Part shown: positions 53,690 to 63,144 of the stretch, piece by piece
How positions within the stretch are numbered: position 1 is the first letter of the stretch
Layout of the letters: every line of letters starts with the position of its first letter
Made by a program: the position numbers and the translations under genes
Assembly: GCA_047495785.1 (NCBI GenBank)
Contig: JBLDXI010000059.1
Coordinates: 310,001 to 374,000 of the forward strand
Length of the DNA stretch: 64,000 nt
DNA from: Lepidodermella squamata
Taxonomy: Eukaryota > Gastrotricha
Reading direction: 5' to 3'
Notes under the pieces: model-generated
What the model was told of the DNA's origin: nothing
Database searches by the model: none
What the model saw: only the letters and a program-made list of their open reading frames with translations

Positions 53690-53968
53690 TTAAGAAACGA
53701 GCGCTTCTTTACTCTTACCAGAAGACGTGCGAGTTTTCGACAACTCGGCGTCAACTTCCTCCTTCCGCCAGAGAAACGCGCAAAGCGAAATTTTATGACT
53801 ATTTAAGTGATAGACACTCGCCAAACGCAACCTGTCATTATGACTTAAAAAACGCGACACGAAAATGCCTTCATACTTATTACTTATTATAACAGCGTCC
53901 GTAGTTTTTGGCGGAATATCCAAGAGTTCTGGCAACTTCAGTAGGTAAGTAGTACGACTCATTACCAA
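53690..53968 (-). CDS. 92-aa ORF upstream of the USP, unknown
   Basis: Not recognised. It has a compact, mixed hydrophobic/charged region (TDAVIISNKYEGIFVSRFLS, then RLASVYHLNSHKISLCAFLW) and a Lys/Ser-rich end. A fold like a small beta domain is possible. Its stop is about 30 bp before the open frame of the USP, so the two may be parts of one gene. Confidence 0.35.
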   Translation of the reverse strand: MVMSRTTYLLKLPELLDIPPKTTDAVIISNKYEGIFVSRFLSHNDRLRLASVYHLNSHKISLCAFLWRKEEVDAELSKTRTSSGKSKEALVS

Positions 53969-55094
53969 GATTAATGACGCTCAATACACCCTGAGACATT
54001 GCTGTTCAATCGATCAATAAATCAATCAGTAAAGCAATCAAGTAGCAATCTGGTTTAAAGAAGAGTGTTCTAAACACTGTATTTAGACCTGAATAAAAAC
54101 TAGCAGTAACACAACTACGCGCCTAGTTACTCGTGAACCTGTAAAAAAAAATAACCGATATGCGGCACAAAATTAGAAATATATCAATTATGCGGAAGTA
54201 TAACGTAAGTTGTAAGCTGAACAAATAGAATTCAGAAAGGAAATGACAATCTTCAAAAAGAATCAGTCAAATGGAGATACAATCGAGAAGCAAAAAGCAA
54301 ACTTTCAACAAGCACAAGTCAGCGAGAGTCAGCGAGAGGAACGCGTAACGGTTTTCTTTCGCCCCGCCGCGATGAGAGCCCCGAGAGCAAAAGCGAGGAA
54401 ATATTTTTATACCGCCAAAATAATTTAAAAAGTTTTGGAATAATAATTATAATGCAATTATAATTTTTAAATAATTATTTTTTAAAACAAATGTAGAAAT
54501 AGCTTCCTCACGGATCAGCCCTGAGAGCGCTTATAGAGCGAAATACAAAACGGCAGGGGGTACCTTCATTTTTAGAAAACCATGGAAAAATGTCCTTTGC
54601 GCGGCAACCCAAAAGTACAAGTTACCTGAGGAATTTTCCCAATTAACTTATACCATTAGATAGCTGAGATCATTAGCTAGCTGATGGTATAATTTTTTCT
54701 CGATATATCTCATTCCAAGGTCCTGGTCCTCGATCCTAAAGTTGGGTCATTTTTGGCGAAAAAATTTCTACCTGGCCCAAGTGTATATATAGGGGGTAGG
54801 GGGCAAACGGTGTGCCTCTTTTCTTTCATCCTGGGCTATGTCCCTTTCGCCGCTGTCCTTTCCAGACCCTCTCCATTCTTCGGAGGGCACTACCGTGCCC
54901 CCGCAATTTGTGGGCAGTAGGACAAGATATGTCTTTACCAAGGTCCGGAGTACTACACATTTCCAACGGTGATGTAACCATTGCTCTACTTTGTCTTTGC
55001 GATGTATTTATTGCGCTGTTTCCTTGAGAAGCATTCATTTTGGTTAGTATTTCTTCTAGGTTATTATAATATCGCTGCGTTGGTTTATTACAAC
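53969..55094. other. Intergenic between Helitron block and CULT gene
   Basis: No gene seen. A run of TTAAATAATTATTTTT-like palindromic AT sequence lies near 54430-54490. TATATATAG at about 54784 could be a promoter for the rightward genes. The 5' Helitron terminus should be in or near the left part. Confidence 0.3.
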
Positions 55095-55598
55095 ATGAAC
55101 GTCATCATTTTATTGTCCTGTTTCATGAGCTTCGTAATCGATGTTTTGTCGACTTCAGCATCCAACATCATTTGTCGAAAATGTGGCTTGAATATAACTG
55201 ATTCCTCTTTGCTCTTCAATTTACCCTCGGATGTGGCTCGTGATGCCAGCGAGAAGCGCATGTATTACAAAAGTGACGTTTTGACTCAGTTATTTCGTAA
55301 CCCTCAAGGCAAATATTTCGAGCTTGTTACAACAACTCGAGCTAATCTGAAATGCAATAAGCATGCTTCTTCAGAGAATACATTCTTCGAAGGTTACGCC
55401 TGGACCCCCTGTGTTTGTCATCATTGCGGAGTATTCCATGGATGGCTTTTTACTTCGACGAAAGATCCTGAGGGCCACTGTGACGCTTCCAAGACGAAAA
55501 ATTGCGATGCTCCCACGGCTTTTTATGGTCTTGCGATTGATGATTTGGTTCATAAGTCTGATTATGATCTTCTAAAGGGCATCAAGCAGGACTTGTAA
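55095..55598 (+). CDS. Secreted CULT-domain protein (cereblon C-terminal-domain fold; 167 aa)
   Basis: ATG 55095 starts a signal peptide (MNVIILLSCFMSFVIDVLST), so this start is preferred over the longer open frame. The rest is a single CULT domain. Zinc Cys pairs are CRKCG and CVCHHCG. The core phrases are LFRNPQGKYFELVTT, FFEGYAWTPCVCHHCG and GWLFTSTKDP, ending with FYGLAIDD. In cereblon three Trp form the ligand cage; here the latter two are present (YAW, HGW) but the first is Phe (FFEGYAW). No Lon-like domain and no DDB1-binding part, so it is not cereblon. Stand-alone secreted CULT proteins are a known family of unknown function. The gene appears intact and intronless. Confidence 0.75.
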   Translation: MNVIILLSCFMSFVIDVLSTSASNIICRKCGLNITDSSLLFNLPSDVARDASEKRMYYKSDVLTQLFRNPQGKYFELVTTTRANLKCNKHASSENTFFEGYAWTPCVCHHCGVFHGWLFTSTKDPEGHCDASKTKNCDAPTAFYGLAIDDLVHKSDYDLLKGIKQDL

Positions 55599-55826
55599 CC
55601 GTCGAAATTTGCGAACAAATACCTATGAAGTGCATCTCTTGCATATTTGAAAGCTTTCAATTTACATTAACTGTGACTATCATTGCTTCAAAATTTTGTT
55701 TATTGTTCATTCTTCAAATCCATTCTGGACGCACATTTCGCGCGGAAGTTTTTCTATAAAATATTTATCTTCTCAACTTTCCACTTTTTTAGATTGTTTT
55801 TAGCGTTCAGTGTTGAATAACCGGCC

Positions 55827-56441
55827 ATGAAAGTAAGGTTCAACGCCGCTATGTACCCGCGAATTCACTTGGCGTGCATATACGCTACTGATAAAAAGCT
55901 CGGCTTTGTTGCAGAGGAAACCGCCACGACTTCCATTTCCCTTATCAACGGCTCGACTAAGTACGTTTTTAATTGTTGTATATCCTCCCTTTACTTGCTG
56001 CAATTTACACAGAGATTATGATGGAAAAAACGAACTCGCAGCTTTGGTGGACATTGGTCAGTGCTTGGGCTTGCTTCCTAAAGATGGCACTATTATTCAT
56101 ATCACTGAGGTAAGTATTGATAAATCAAATATCGTTAGGGACGCGCCAAAACAACCACTTAGATGATTCATCGAACATACTTATGAACGTAACGTAATTT
56201 AGCTAGTACGTTCAGTTTTTTCATGACCTGAACATCATTCGGTTTACGATCGACATGCAAGCGATTTTACGAGTCGAGGATAATCAACAAGTAAGATATT
56301 TTACGATTTGAATTTAAAACGCGTGTACGATAGGGTCGTGAACAATGTTTACTGTCTAGATGTACCGTTAACTGGGGTGGCTTTGGGCGGTGGGTTGACT
56401 TTGACGTACCGAAATGGGGTAACTCTATTAGCATCACGTGA
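55827..56441 (+). CDS. Four-exon gene of unknown function (137 aa; 55827..55960, 56013..56109, 56216..56290, 56334..56441)
   Basis: All four exons join in frame across three GT-AG introns of 52, 106 and 43 bp (donors GTACGT, GTAAGT and GTAAGA), with phases 2, 0 and 0. The total is exactly 138 codons including TGA. AATAAA at 56477-56482 follows. The product has no signal peptide. The first half has a conserved-looking hydrophobic core (HLACIYATDKKLGFVAEET, ALVDIGQCLGLLPKDGTIIH). The second half has FFHDLNIIRFTIDMQAIL and an aromatic/Gly-rich end (NWGGFGRWVDFDVPKWG). I do not recognise it. The splice consistency is the main support. Confidence 0.55.
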
Positions 56442-56476
56442 CCTGAAAAAAACATACAGATCACATGAATTTATTC

Positions 56477-56482
56477 AATAAA
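56477..56482 (+). terminator. Polyadenylation signal of the four-exon gene
   Basis: AATAAA 35 bp after the TGA stop, a normal spacing. Confidence 0.5.
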
Positions 56483-56623
56483 CCTTCTCATTATTTTGTT
56501 AGCCAATAACACCAATTTTGAACGTTTATTTGGCCCTAATTGCCTAGTTGAATGTGAGCCTACTTTGTGTCGATGTAATGTAATTTTAAGACAGCAATTT
56601 TTTCACCGGATTTCAGCCTCCTG

Positions 56624-57263
56624 TCAGGTTAGCCTCATGTTTAAGGTAAAAACAAGAACACAAGAGTAAAAAATTAATTTTAACAAAGCAAAAAATTGTC
56701 TCAGCTCTCTGGAATAGAAAGACATGTCGTCGTGTATAGCGACAATTGCACGGAAATCACAGTGAGCATAGACGAAGTGGCACATGTCGTATAAATGTAC
56801 ATTCTGAGGTAAAGCGAGGTTTTGTATGAACCGGTTAGCCGGCATTTCGTAAACCAAGGTAGAAGGTTTTGTAATACTAAAATCTCGCACCGCTACTTTA
56901 ATATGAGAATATATTGCATCGCGCTTAGGCTAAATTATCACAAATCCTAATATCAATCAACTGTAAAACCAGGCCGCGACAGCTGATTGTCGTTGACAAA
57001 TTTTTGAGCATGGGAACCGCTTTCCCATCAGCGAAAATGTCGCGTACAGAAAAATAATGGTTTTTAATATAGGCAACATGTGCTACGTTGTCCGGGTCTT
57101 TCGGCGACATATTTTCGTATCGAGTAGAGTAGTTAAAGCAGTGCACGATAATTTCGATTCGCTGGGCTCGGGAAGCAGCCAGGATACACTTCTGATCTGC
57201 CCATGTCCTGCCTTTGCTCTGCTCGGCTACTGTTAAAGTGACACAATTTATGACTGAAAACAT
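56624..57263 (-). CDS. Possible two-exon gene, unknown (about 57263..56943 and 56894..56624)
   Basis: Two open frames look like one protein: the first with RTWADQKCILAASRAQRIEI and KDPDNVAHVAYIKNHYFSVR, the second with FSITKPSTLVYEMPANRFIQ and YDMCHFVYAHCDFRAIVAIH. A short intron of about 50 bp (donor GTGATA, acceptor near 56895) would connect them in frame. The first frame begins immediately after the stop of the pogo-like transposase, and the donor is weak, so exon limits are uncertain. No family recognised. It could be host or transposon-derived. Confidence 0.3.
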
Positions 57264-57270
57264 TTATGAT

Positions 57271-59430
57271 TTATGGAAATGTTGACTTTGATGGGTAAAT
57301 GGCATTTCTACGTCTTCATTTGCGACAACGTCTCCCGCTTCAGGTACGACACTGTTGAATCCTTGAAGCTCGTTGTAATCAAGTTTCATTCGATCTGCGG
57401 TGTTAATTCGGATTTGCTTGACGAGTGCGGGTGAAAGGCACTCTATTGTTTCATCAGCGGAATGTCTTTTTCCATCAGCAAAATGTCATTTTTATCAGCG
57501 TACGAAGTGTTTTTCATCAGCCTACTAAAAAGTGTCACTTTTCATCAGCAAAATGTTTTATTTCATCAGCGGATTGCCAACCTGACGGAACAGCCATCAG
57601 ATTTGGCTGTAATGGCAGATCAACTACAGGGACAATGACTAAAGGGGTGGTACCAGACATTGGCAGAGTCAGGGATAGTCAAGGCTGGGGTTCGATTGAT
57701 TTATAGCGGTTTGCTAATAGTCATGCGATTGCAATCGATTGCCTAGTTGCGAAACATGCTCAACTTCAGCTGAGTACTCATTTGTGTAAGTTACTAACGC
57801 AAAGAAGTGAAGGCTGTACAGTAAATTATTACCGCGCTAGAAGCCACTAATTATTGCTCGCTTTTTGTGACATTCACTATACCTGTGCCGATTTATGTTA
57901 TAATTGAAGAGTATTAAGGCTCTAAAGTTTGCATTTCGCATTAGTTAATCATTTAATCCTTCAATCCACGGGCGAGGCTAAGATACGTGAGGGCGTCCGC
58001 CGCGTGTGACACAGCGCCCAGGTAACTATTTGTTTACCGCCGGAATGATCCACACGGATCAATGGGGCACCATAATGTTGCGGAAAAGGGTAGAAGAAGC
58101 GCTGATGATAAGTACACTTTCTGCCAAAAAGACCCGGCCACGCTAGTTGTTGATGATTCTAGTGGATCTAGGCGATCTATTCAATCGCCTTCATTATAAC
58201 CGATAGATTAGGTACTACATTTTAAGGAGCATTTTGAGCGCAAGAACGAAGAACCACATGATTCTAGCATGAAATTGGCCTAGGTTGGCCAACCAATTAT
58301 TGCTGATATTAGTTATCGATTGATCGATTATCGGTGAATATCCGGGTGGCATCTCTTCTCCAGGTAACAGTTTCTTTCAATTGAGTTAAATAGAAAGAAT
58401 TGATCAACAACGGGACAAAAAATTAGGCAGGTAAGCTAGCTGGCGCTGTTGATTCGGGGCTGCTGATAGAAAATGACATGTCGCTGATAAAAAATGATAT
58501 TATGCTGACATAAAATGACGAAATTTATCGCTGATGAAAAATGATATTTTTTGGCTGATGAAAACCAACATTTCGCTGATGGAAAAAGTTTTCCCCGGGT
58601 GAAATAACTCAAAAATTTGATCACAGAGGGCCTCGTAAAAGCGATCGCCGCGCCCTGCAACATCCTTGAGCATACACCCGACAGGCAGCAGCCGTTCACT
58701 CAAGGTGGCTTGCTGTTTAGCGATCTCTTCGGTTTCCTTGGCCTCCGCTTTAGCTTTCGCTTCGGCACCTTCAAAATCGCCGCTGTAAACGAGCGCCATG
58801 TCTTCGGCGGGTAGACCGTCTTGTCTATTCCTCCAAGGAAAATAAGCCACATCCAACGGCTGGCTAATATGCGTCGAGGTTGGTGGTAGCAGGGCAAAAT
58901 GAATTCCGTGTTGCTCAACCAAAGCCTTGGTATTGATGTACACCGGTAGATTGTCGCCAATTAACACTTTGTGCCCTCTTTCCTTTTCAAAATACGGGAC
59001 AACAATGGCTTCCAACCAATCGTAAAAGATGTCACTCTCAAACCACCCAGACTTGGTGCAGGTGAAGTGCGTGTCCTCTGGTGCGCAGGCGCTCCAGTTG
59101 GAATATACATGCTTGCTCTTATAGCACACGTACATGGGTAATAAAAATCCGCTGGTGCTACCAGCAACCATCAGAGACGCCGCCGACTTGGACTCCGTCA
59201 TAACTCTGTGAGGAGTTTTGTCGTCCGCGGCAAATATAAGGAACGTCGACCAGGGTCGTCCTGAAGATTTGTTTCGTCATAGTTTACTAGGCAATCTGGC
59301 TCGACGCCGAGCAAAACTACTGCGATGTTGTTGAAGTTTTGACGAAATCTTCAGGCGACAGCATTGCGCGTTTCACATTCAGATTACTGCCGATCTTTTG
59401 TCGAATTCTTTCTCGATTACGATGCTTTCT
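57271..59430 (-). pseudogene. pogo/jerky-type (DDE_1) transposase, split by a foldback element and frameshifted
   Basis: Recognisable blocks in order on the minus strand: NYDETNLQDDPG (about 59290, first catalytic Asp), SKSAASLMVAGS then FLLPMYVCYKSKHVYSNW, TKSGWFESDIFYDWLEA, KVLIGDNLPVYI (second Asp) and LLPPTSTHISQPLDVAYF. This is the CENP-B/jerky/pogo transposase order. Frameshifts lie near 59340 and 59235. Coding ends at 58597 against a 1160-bp insertion and resumes at 57436, running to a TAA at about 57271. The usual His of DNHxSH is replaced (DNLPVY). The N-terminal DNA-binding domain is not visible. Not functional. Confidence 0.75.
57437..58596. mobile_element. Foldback-type element (1160 bp) with six repeats at each end, 9-bp target duplication
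   Basis: The 9-mer CGGGTGAAA flanks it (57428-57436 and 58597-58605). The left end carries six irregular units of TTTCATCAGC plus an AAATGT-like spacer (57448-57575). The right end carries six units of the complement, GCTGATGAAAA (58455-58592). The interior (57576-58450) has no coding capacity. A 9-bp duplication is usual for Mutator-like elements, and arrays of short subterminal repeats are typical of foldback elements. Confidence 0.85.
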
Positions 59431-60258
59431 CGATACGATTTACGATTAATACCAGTACTTAGCTACTACGAAGTGAGCATAGACAACAAATACGATTGAT
59501 TCGTACTAAACTTTTACTTTTAATCTATCCGTGGCGCGTTACTTTCAAGAATTACAGCGAAAAGCAACGCGTTACTTTCGAGGCGATTTTCACCTGCGTT
59601 GTCAAGGAAACACGTCTAATATTAGACTGCCCTACACCTGCTTCCCCTGCTGCTGCTGCTACTGCTTCTGCTGCATATATAGGCGTTATAATAGCAATCA
59701 TAAAAAACGGACGAACTGTTACAGAAAATCATTTATTGGTTTGCAAATTCTTAGGACGACAGATAGACTGGTGGTAACATTAAAAAGAGAACAAGAACAA
59801 GTCTCAGTGATAGTTATTATTGAATTTTGAATTCGGGTGGCGGGTCTTATTGATAGTTGATTGGACATTTACATTTTCGTAACGCGGTCCTGCCTTTAAT
59901 TTTATTAATTCCACCCATTTGTAACGCGTTACTTTTAGTTTCCAACCACAGAACGCGCCACTTTTGTATTTTGTTCATTATCCTTTCTCATGTAACGCGT
60001 TATTTTTGCTTCACTGTATTGGAATTAATACGGTATTCAATTTTCTGGGAACAAAGACTTTTAATCTTCATCAGAGCTATCATCATCAACCGCAGCTTTT
60101 GTTCGCTGTTTCTGCTCTAAAGAGGTTGAACTAGTTTCAGCGTCAACAATGGGTAGAGATTCATGTTTTCCTCATAGCTATTCGGAATTATCGACATCTC
60201 CAGCATGCCCAACAAATCCTTTTTCAAGACTATTTACAAACATCGGGGTTTAGAATAC
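59431..60258. other. Non-coding, with GCGTTACTTT-type repeats
   Basis: The decamer GCGTTACTTT or close variants occur at about 59536, 59568, 59925 and 59997, partly as gtaacgcgttac palindromes, suggesting a decayed non-autonomous element. A (CTG)n tract lies near 59645-59675. No gene supported. Confidence 0.35.
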
Positions 60259-60389
60259 CCCAGACCGGCATCTACAGAGCCGAACAAATCGATTTCACGT
60301 TTTTAACAGCCGGACAACGACGAAAACGTTGTGTTCGGCTGTTAAAAACTTGAAATCACTTCGTTCGGCTGTGTCGATGCCGGTCTGGG
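60259..60389. mobile_element. Near-perfect palindromic MITE (131 bp)
   Basis: CCCAGACCGGCATC at the left end and its complement at the right end. The two halves match along almost the full length (about 60 bp each with few mismatches, including ttttttaacagccg). The single-stranded form would fold into one long hairpin. No clear target duplication. Confidence 0.7.
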
Positions 60390-60535
60390 AAGCTTCAGGG
60401 GCGGACCATGACATTATGTGACCACCTTTTATGCGGGAAACAACGCCGTCTCCTATTGGTTCATTCAAATACTACGCGGGCGATTCAAATGATCATTTTT
60501 CATTAGAAAAAAGGCTTGGCAACCATATAGCGCTA

Positions 60536-61743
60536 CACTATCTGGACAAAAAGATTGGCACACTGCTTAAAAACACGCGTTTAAGCTATTTTATTGGCCT
60601 AATTCGTTTATATTTAGCCTAAAACCAACTCAAATGAGTGAAATCGATGGACAAAGTGAAAAAGAGTCAATGTAAGCATGGAAAGTCAACCGAGGCCCTA
60701 ATAATTGATGGGCGCGCCCTTGGATTGGATGACCATCTGACAGCGGTTGGGCATGGATTGGTACAGGTTTTCGATGATTTCTTGACCAATAGCGTCCCAT
60801 TCCTCTTCGACGGCCATTTCAAGGTCATCCAGCGAGACTGGCTGTGGAACGCGCTGACGTAGACGCTGTTTCATCACCGCCCAAACATTTTCAATGGGGT
60901 TCAAGTCGGGAGAATAGGCGGGCCAGCTCTTCAAACGTCGCACGCGGTTGCGATTCAGCCAAGCTGTCACGGTTTTGGCGCGGTGAATGGGTGCATTGTC
61001 GTCCATGAATGTTTTCGTGTTGGTTCTTCGTTGAATGCCGGCCGCCGTCAAGATCTGAATGTACTGATTGGCATTGATGCGCCCTTCATCACTTTCTTCC
61101 AGTCTTCGACCGACCAATCCCGGTGTTCTTTGGCCCACTTCAAACGCTTGGATCGATCGGCAGCCGACAAAGCAAGTTTCTTAGCGGCAACTTTGCGCTT
61201 GAAACCGACCGCCTTCAACCGACGAGTTACTGTCTTGGGCGAAATGCGCCTCCTAGGGCTCAGGGTAACGTTAAATGAGGCTAAATAGGGAAGGAATGGA
61301 GCCCAGAGCTTGGAAATGGTCACATCGGGAACCTACCGACCAGCTTTGGAGTCGACATTCTTCTGCTCGACCGCGCCTCTCGGGCTAGTCGACGTAGTCG
61401 AGTCAGTCAACTTCTTGGGACGGCCAGGGCTGGTTCGGCCCTTTATTACCTTACGTTTCTCAAACATTTCAACGATTCTATAGACTGTACGCTTAGGCAA
61501 TCCAAGCCTTTCGGCAATGAAAGGGCATGAAATGCCACCCTCTCGCATACCGATGATTCGGGCTCGAATAGTGGGTGTGTGCATGGTGGATGAATGAATT
61601 CATGTCTAAACTTGAGGTCTATTAAGGACGTGATGGCGCGAAAACAATTTGTGGCATCATAAGTTCCTAGAGCGCGCGAAAGCAACATATGGTCAATTTT
61701 TCACTTATTTTCGCCTTGTGCCAATCTTTTTGTCCAGATAGTG
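60536..61743 (-). mobile_element. Tc1/mariner-type element (1208 bp)
   Basis: Inverted ends CACTATCTGGACAAAAAGAT (26 bp in all, perfect) are flanked by TA on both sides (60534-60535, 61744-61745). Length and TA target fit Tc1. The transposase inside reads on the minus strand and is internally deleted. Confidence 0.9.
60698..61584 (-). pseudogene. Tc1-type transposase, frameshifted and missing the first catalytic Asp
   Basis: The N-terminal frame (61584-61333) has the paired-like HTH: ARIIGMREGGISCPFIAERL, then LPKRTVYRIVEMF and a GRPKKLT hinge. After a frame change, 61323-61100 carries the second HTH part (ISPKTVTRRLKAVGFKRKVA). Near 61085 it jumps to the C-terminal catalytic half: KTFMDDNAPIHRAKTV (second Asp) and SPDLNPIENVWAVMK (the Glu of DD34E). 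The block with the first Asp (normally SDES after the DWxxV motif) is deleted, about 60 codons. Non-autonomous now. Confidence 0.85.
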
Positions 61744-61893
61744 TATATGGCGCTATTTTATCGAAAACGCATGCCAATTGTTGTAAAAACGATCATTTTC
61801 CACAAAATACAACTGTTTGAATCGCCCGCGTAGTATTTGAATGAACCAATAGGAGACGGCGTTGTTTCCCGCCTAAAAAGTGGTCACATAATG

Positions 61894-62285
61894 GAGGCTT
61901 TTATGAGGTAATAGCTGCGTAGATCTTCCATGGGCAGTGCGGTCATACCTTGGAGGACACGGAGTAATGACTCGCCTACTAGATAGATCGTATCGAGCAC
62001 GATGAGGGCGCGCGCGAGAAGAGGAAACAAAGCACGTGGGTACCATGTTTTTCGTTAATTTTCATGATATTGAGCTGTGCTTTGGAATTTAGATAGTAGA
62101 AAACGATGTCAAAAGAGGTGTCAAGGTACTTCCGCGCAATGGAACTTAAATCACACATTTTTCCGCACAGGTCAAGTTCTGCACAAGTTTATTTCCGCAC
62201 ATTTTTATTGCCATCGCTATTGCCTTGAAATGTATCCTCGATTAATTACTAATTAGTCCACTAATATGTAAAATATGGTTAATTA
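61894..62285. other. Spacer, nothing recognised
   Basis: About 390 bp between the Tc1-containing repeat and the MULE remnant. No motif or ORF supported. Confidence 0.4.
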
Positions 62286-63010
62286 GCAGCAAAAACGGCT
62301 TCGACTTCTTCGATCGCCTCAACCCAGCCATCATCGGTCATTGCAGCCTGCGCCCGAGCAGCGGCGATGTCCCAATCTTCGTCGAGTCGGGTAGGACCTC
62401 CTTGATGTCGGCCACGCTTTAGCTCGCAGAATCGAGAAAGGCCATGAAGTCTAATTCGCCCGAATCTAGTTGATCGAATAGGCTGTTGAGGCAGTCGGGA
62501 ACACGAATGTAGCTAGGCGGCGACGGACTTTCGGCGGTTTATTTAGGTTCGCTCGGGTGATTTGCTCTTCACGAATGAGGAGTTCTGATAGGCGCCAAAT
62601 GCCGAGGTGAATGCCATTAGCCAGCGTTTGAATGCGGTAGTTCCAACCTTGGGAATTTTCAAATTAGTAGGCGAAAATGTATGAAAAAAATCGTCTACCT
62701 TCGACGAAATTATTCGTTCGAATATCTTCACGATGAACGTTCCACACAGCGATGCCAATTTTCTCAATCCAGAAGTCTTCAAAATACCCTAGAAACAGTT
62801 TCAGGTTCGGGTCAGCATTAGCAGGAACCGTCAACTTGATCTGCTCAGCCGGAACAACCAAGGTCTGTGGAAGCAAGGCGAGACACATAGTGCGCCTAAC
62901 AACTCGCCGAACTAAAGAGCCATTTACCCCATACTCTGTCTTCAAGCCGTGGTTGTTTACCCATCGAAGTGAAATTGCTGCTTGAAGTGAAATTAACAGC
63001 CTTTGATCGC
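62286..63010 (-). pseudogene. MULE-type transposase C-terminal part, spliced, with decayed tail
   Basis: Exon 62699 to about 63000 carries WVNNHGLKTEYG, then LFLGYFEDFWIEKIGIAVWN and RTNNFVEG, the RTNNxxEGW end of Mutator-like transposases. A 51-bp GT-AG intron (62648..62698, phase 1) joins it to WNYRIQTLANGIHLGIWRLS, which runs to TAG at 62466. Beyond that, other frames still look coding (SLFDQLDSGELDFMAFLD; GPTRLDEDWDIAAARAQAAM up to TAA near 62287), implying frameshifts in a longer tail. A tandem AATTTCACTTC duplication near 62970-62995 disrupts the upstream part. Catalytic residues upstream are absent. Confidence 0.6.
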
Positions 63011-63144
63011 GACGTCATCGAATTTGACTCTGATAGCTGCAAGAAGGCCGGTTTCAACATCGCAGGTGATCTTAGGAACTCAGCGGCATGTTAACCAGGT
63101 CACTAATCTCCTTCTTGAGAACATCGAAAACTGCGCAGTACAAG

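Larger units (their letters stand above)
38775..53968 (-). mobile_element. Large Helitron-like element (about 15 kb of minus-strand ORFs) with USP accessory genes
   Basis: All long ORFs read on the minus strand. Diagnostic parts are an HUH Rep region (GIPHFHITLW at about 46025) and a PIF1-type SF1 helicase (Walker A GNAGVGKS). Unusual parts are two ubiquitin-specific-protease-like regions and three or four charged accessory ORFs. Ser, Asp and Asn runs encoded by triplet microsatellites occur throughout. Rep has several frameshifts; the helicase and USP frames are long and open. Ends (5'-TC, 3' hairpin, CTRR) were not identified, so the limits are those of the ORFs, and ORFs at either edge may belong to the host. 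Confidence 0.8.
60410..61893. repeat. Outer inverted repeats (~80 bp) enclosing the Tc1-type element
   Basis: 60411-60490 and 61806-61893 are inverted copies containing GGGAAACAACGCCGTCTCCT and actacgcgggcgattcaaa with few mismatches. They lie outside the Tc1 ends, with about 50-60 bp of extra sequence between. The simplest reading is a palindromic MITE into which the Tc1-type element jumped. No target duplication recognised. Confidence 0.7.

Noticed and set aside
38775-53968. Maverick/Polinton or giant-virus insertion
   Set aside because: No protein-primed polymerase, integrase, capsid or packaging ATPase; HUH Rep plus PIF1 helicase defines a Helitron.
57448-57575. CRISPR-like spaced repeats (TTTCATCAGC)
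   Set aside because: Units and spacers are irregular, mirrored at the other end of a transposon, and the genome is animal.
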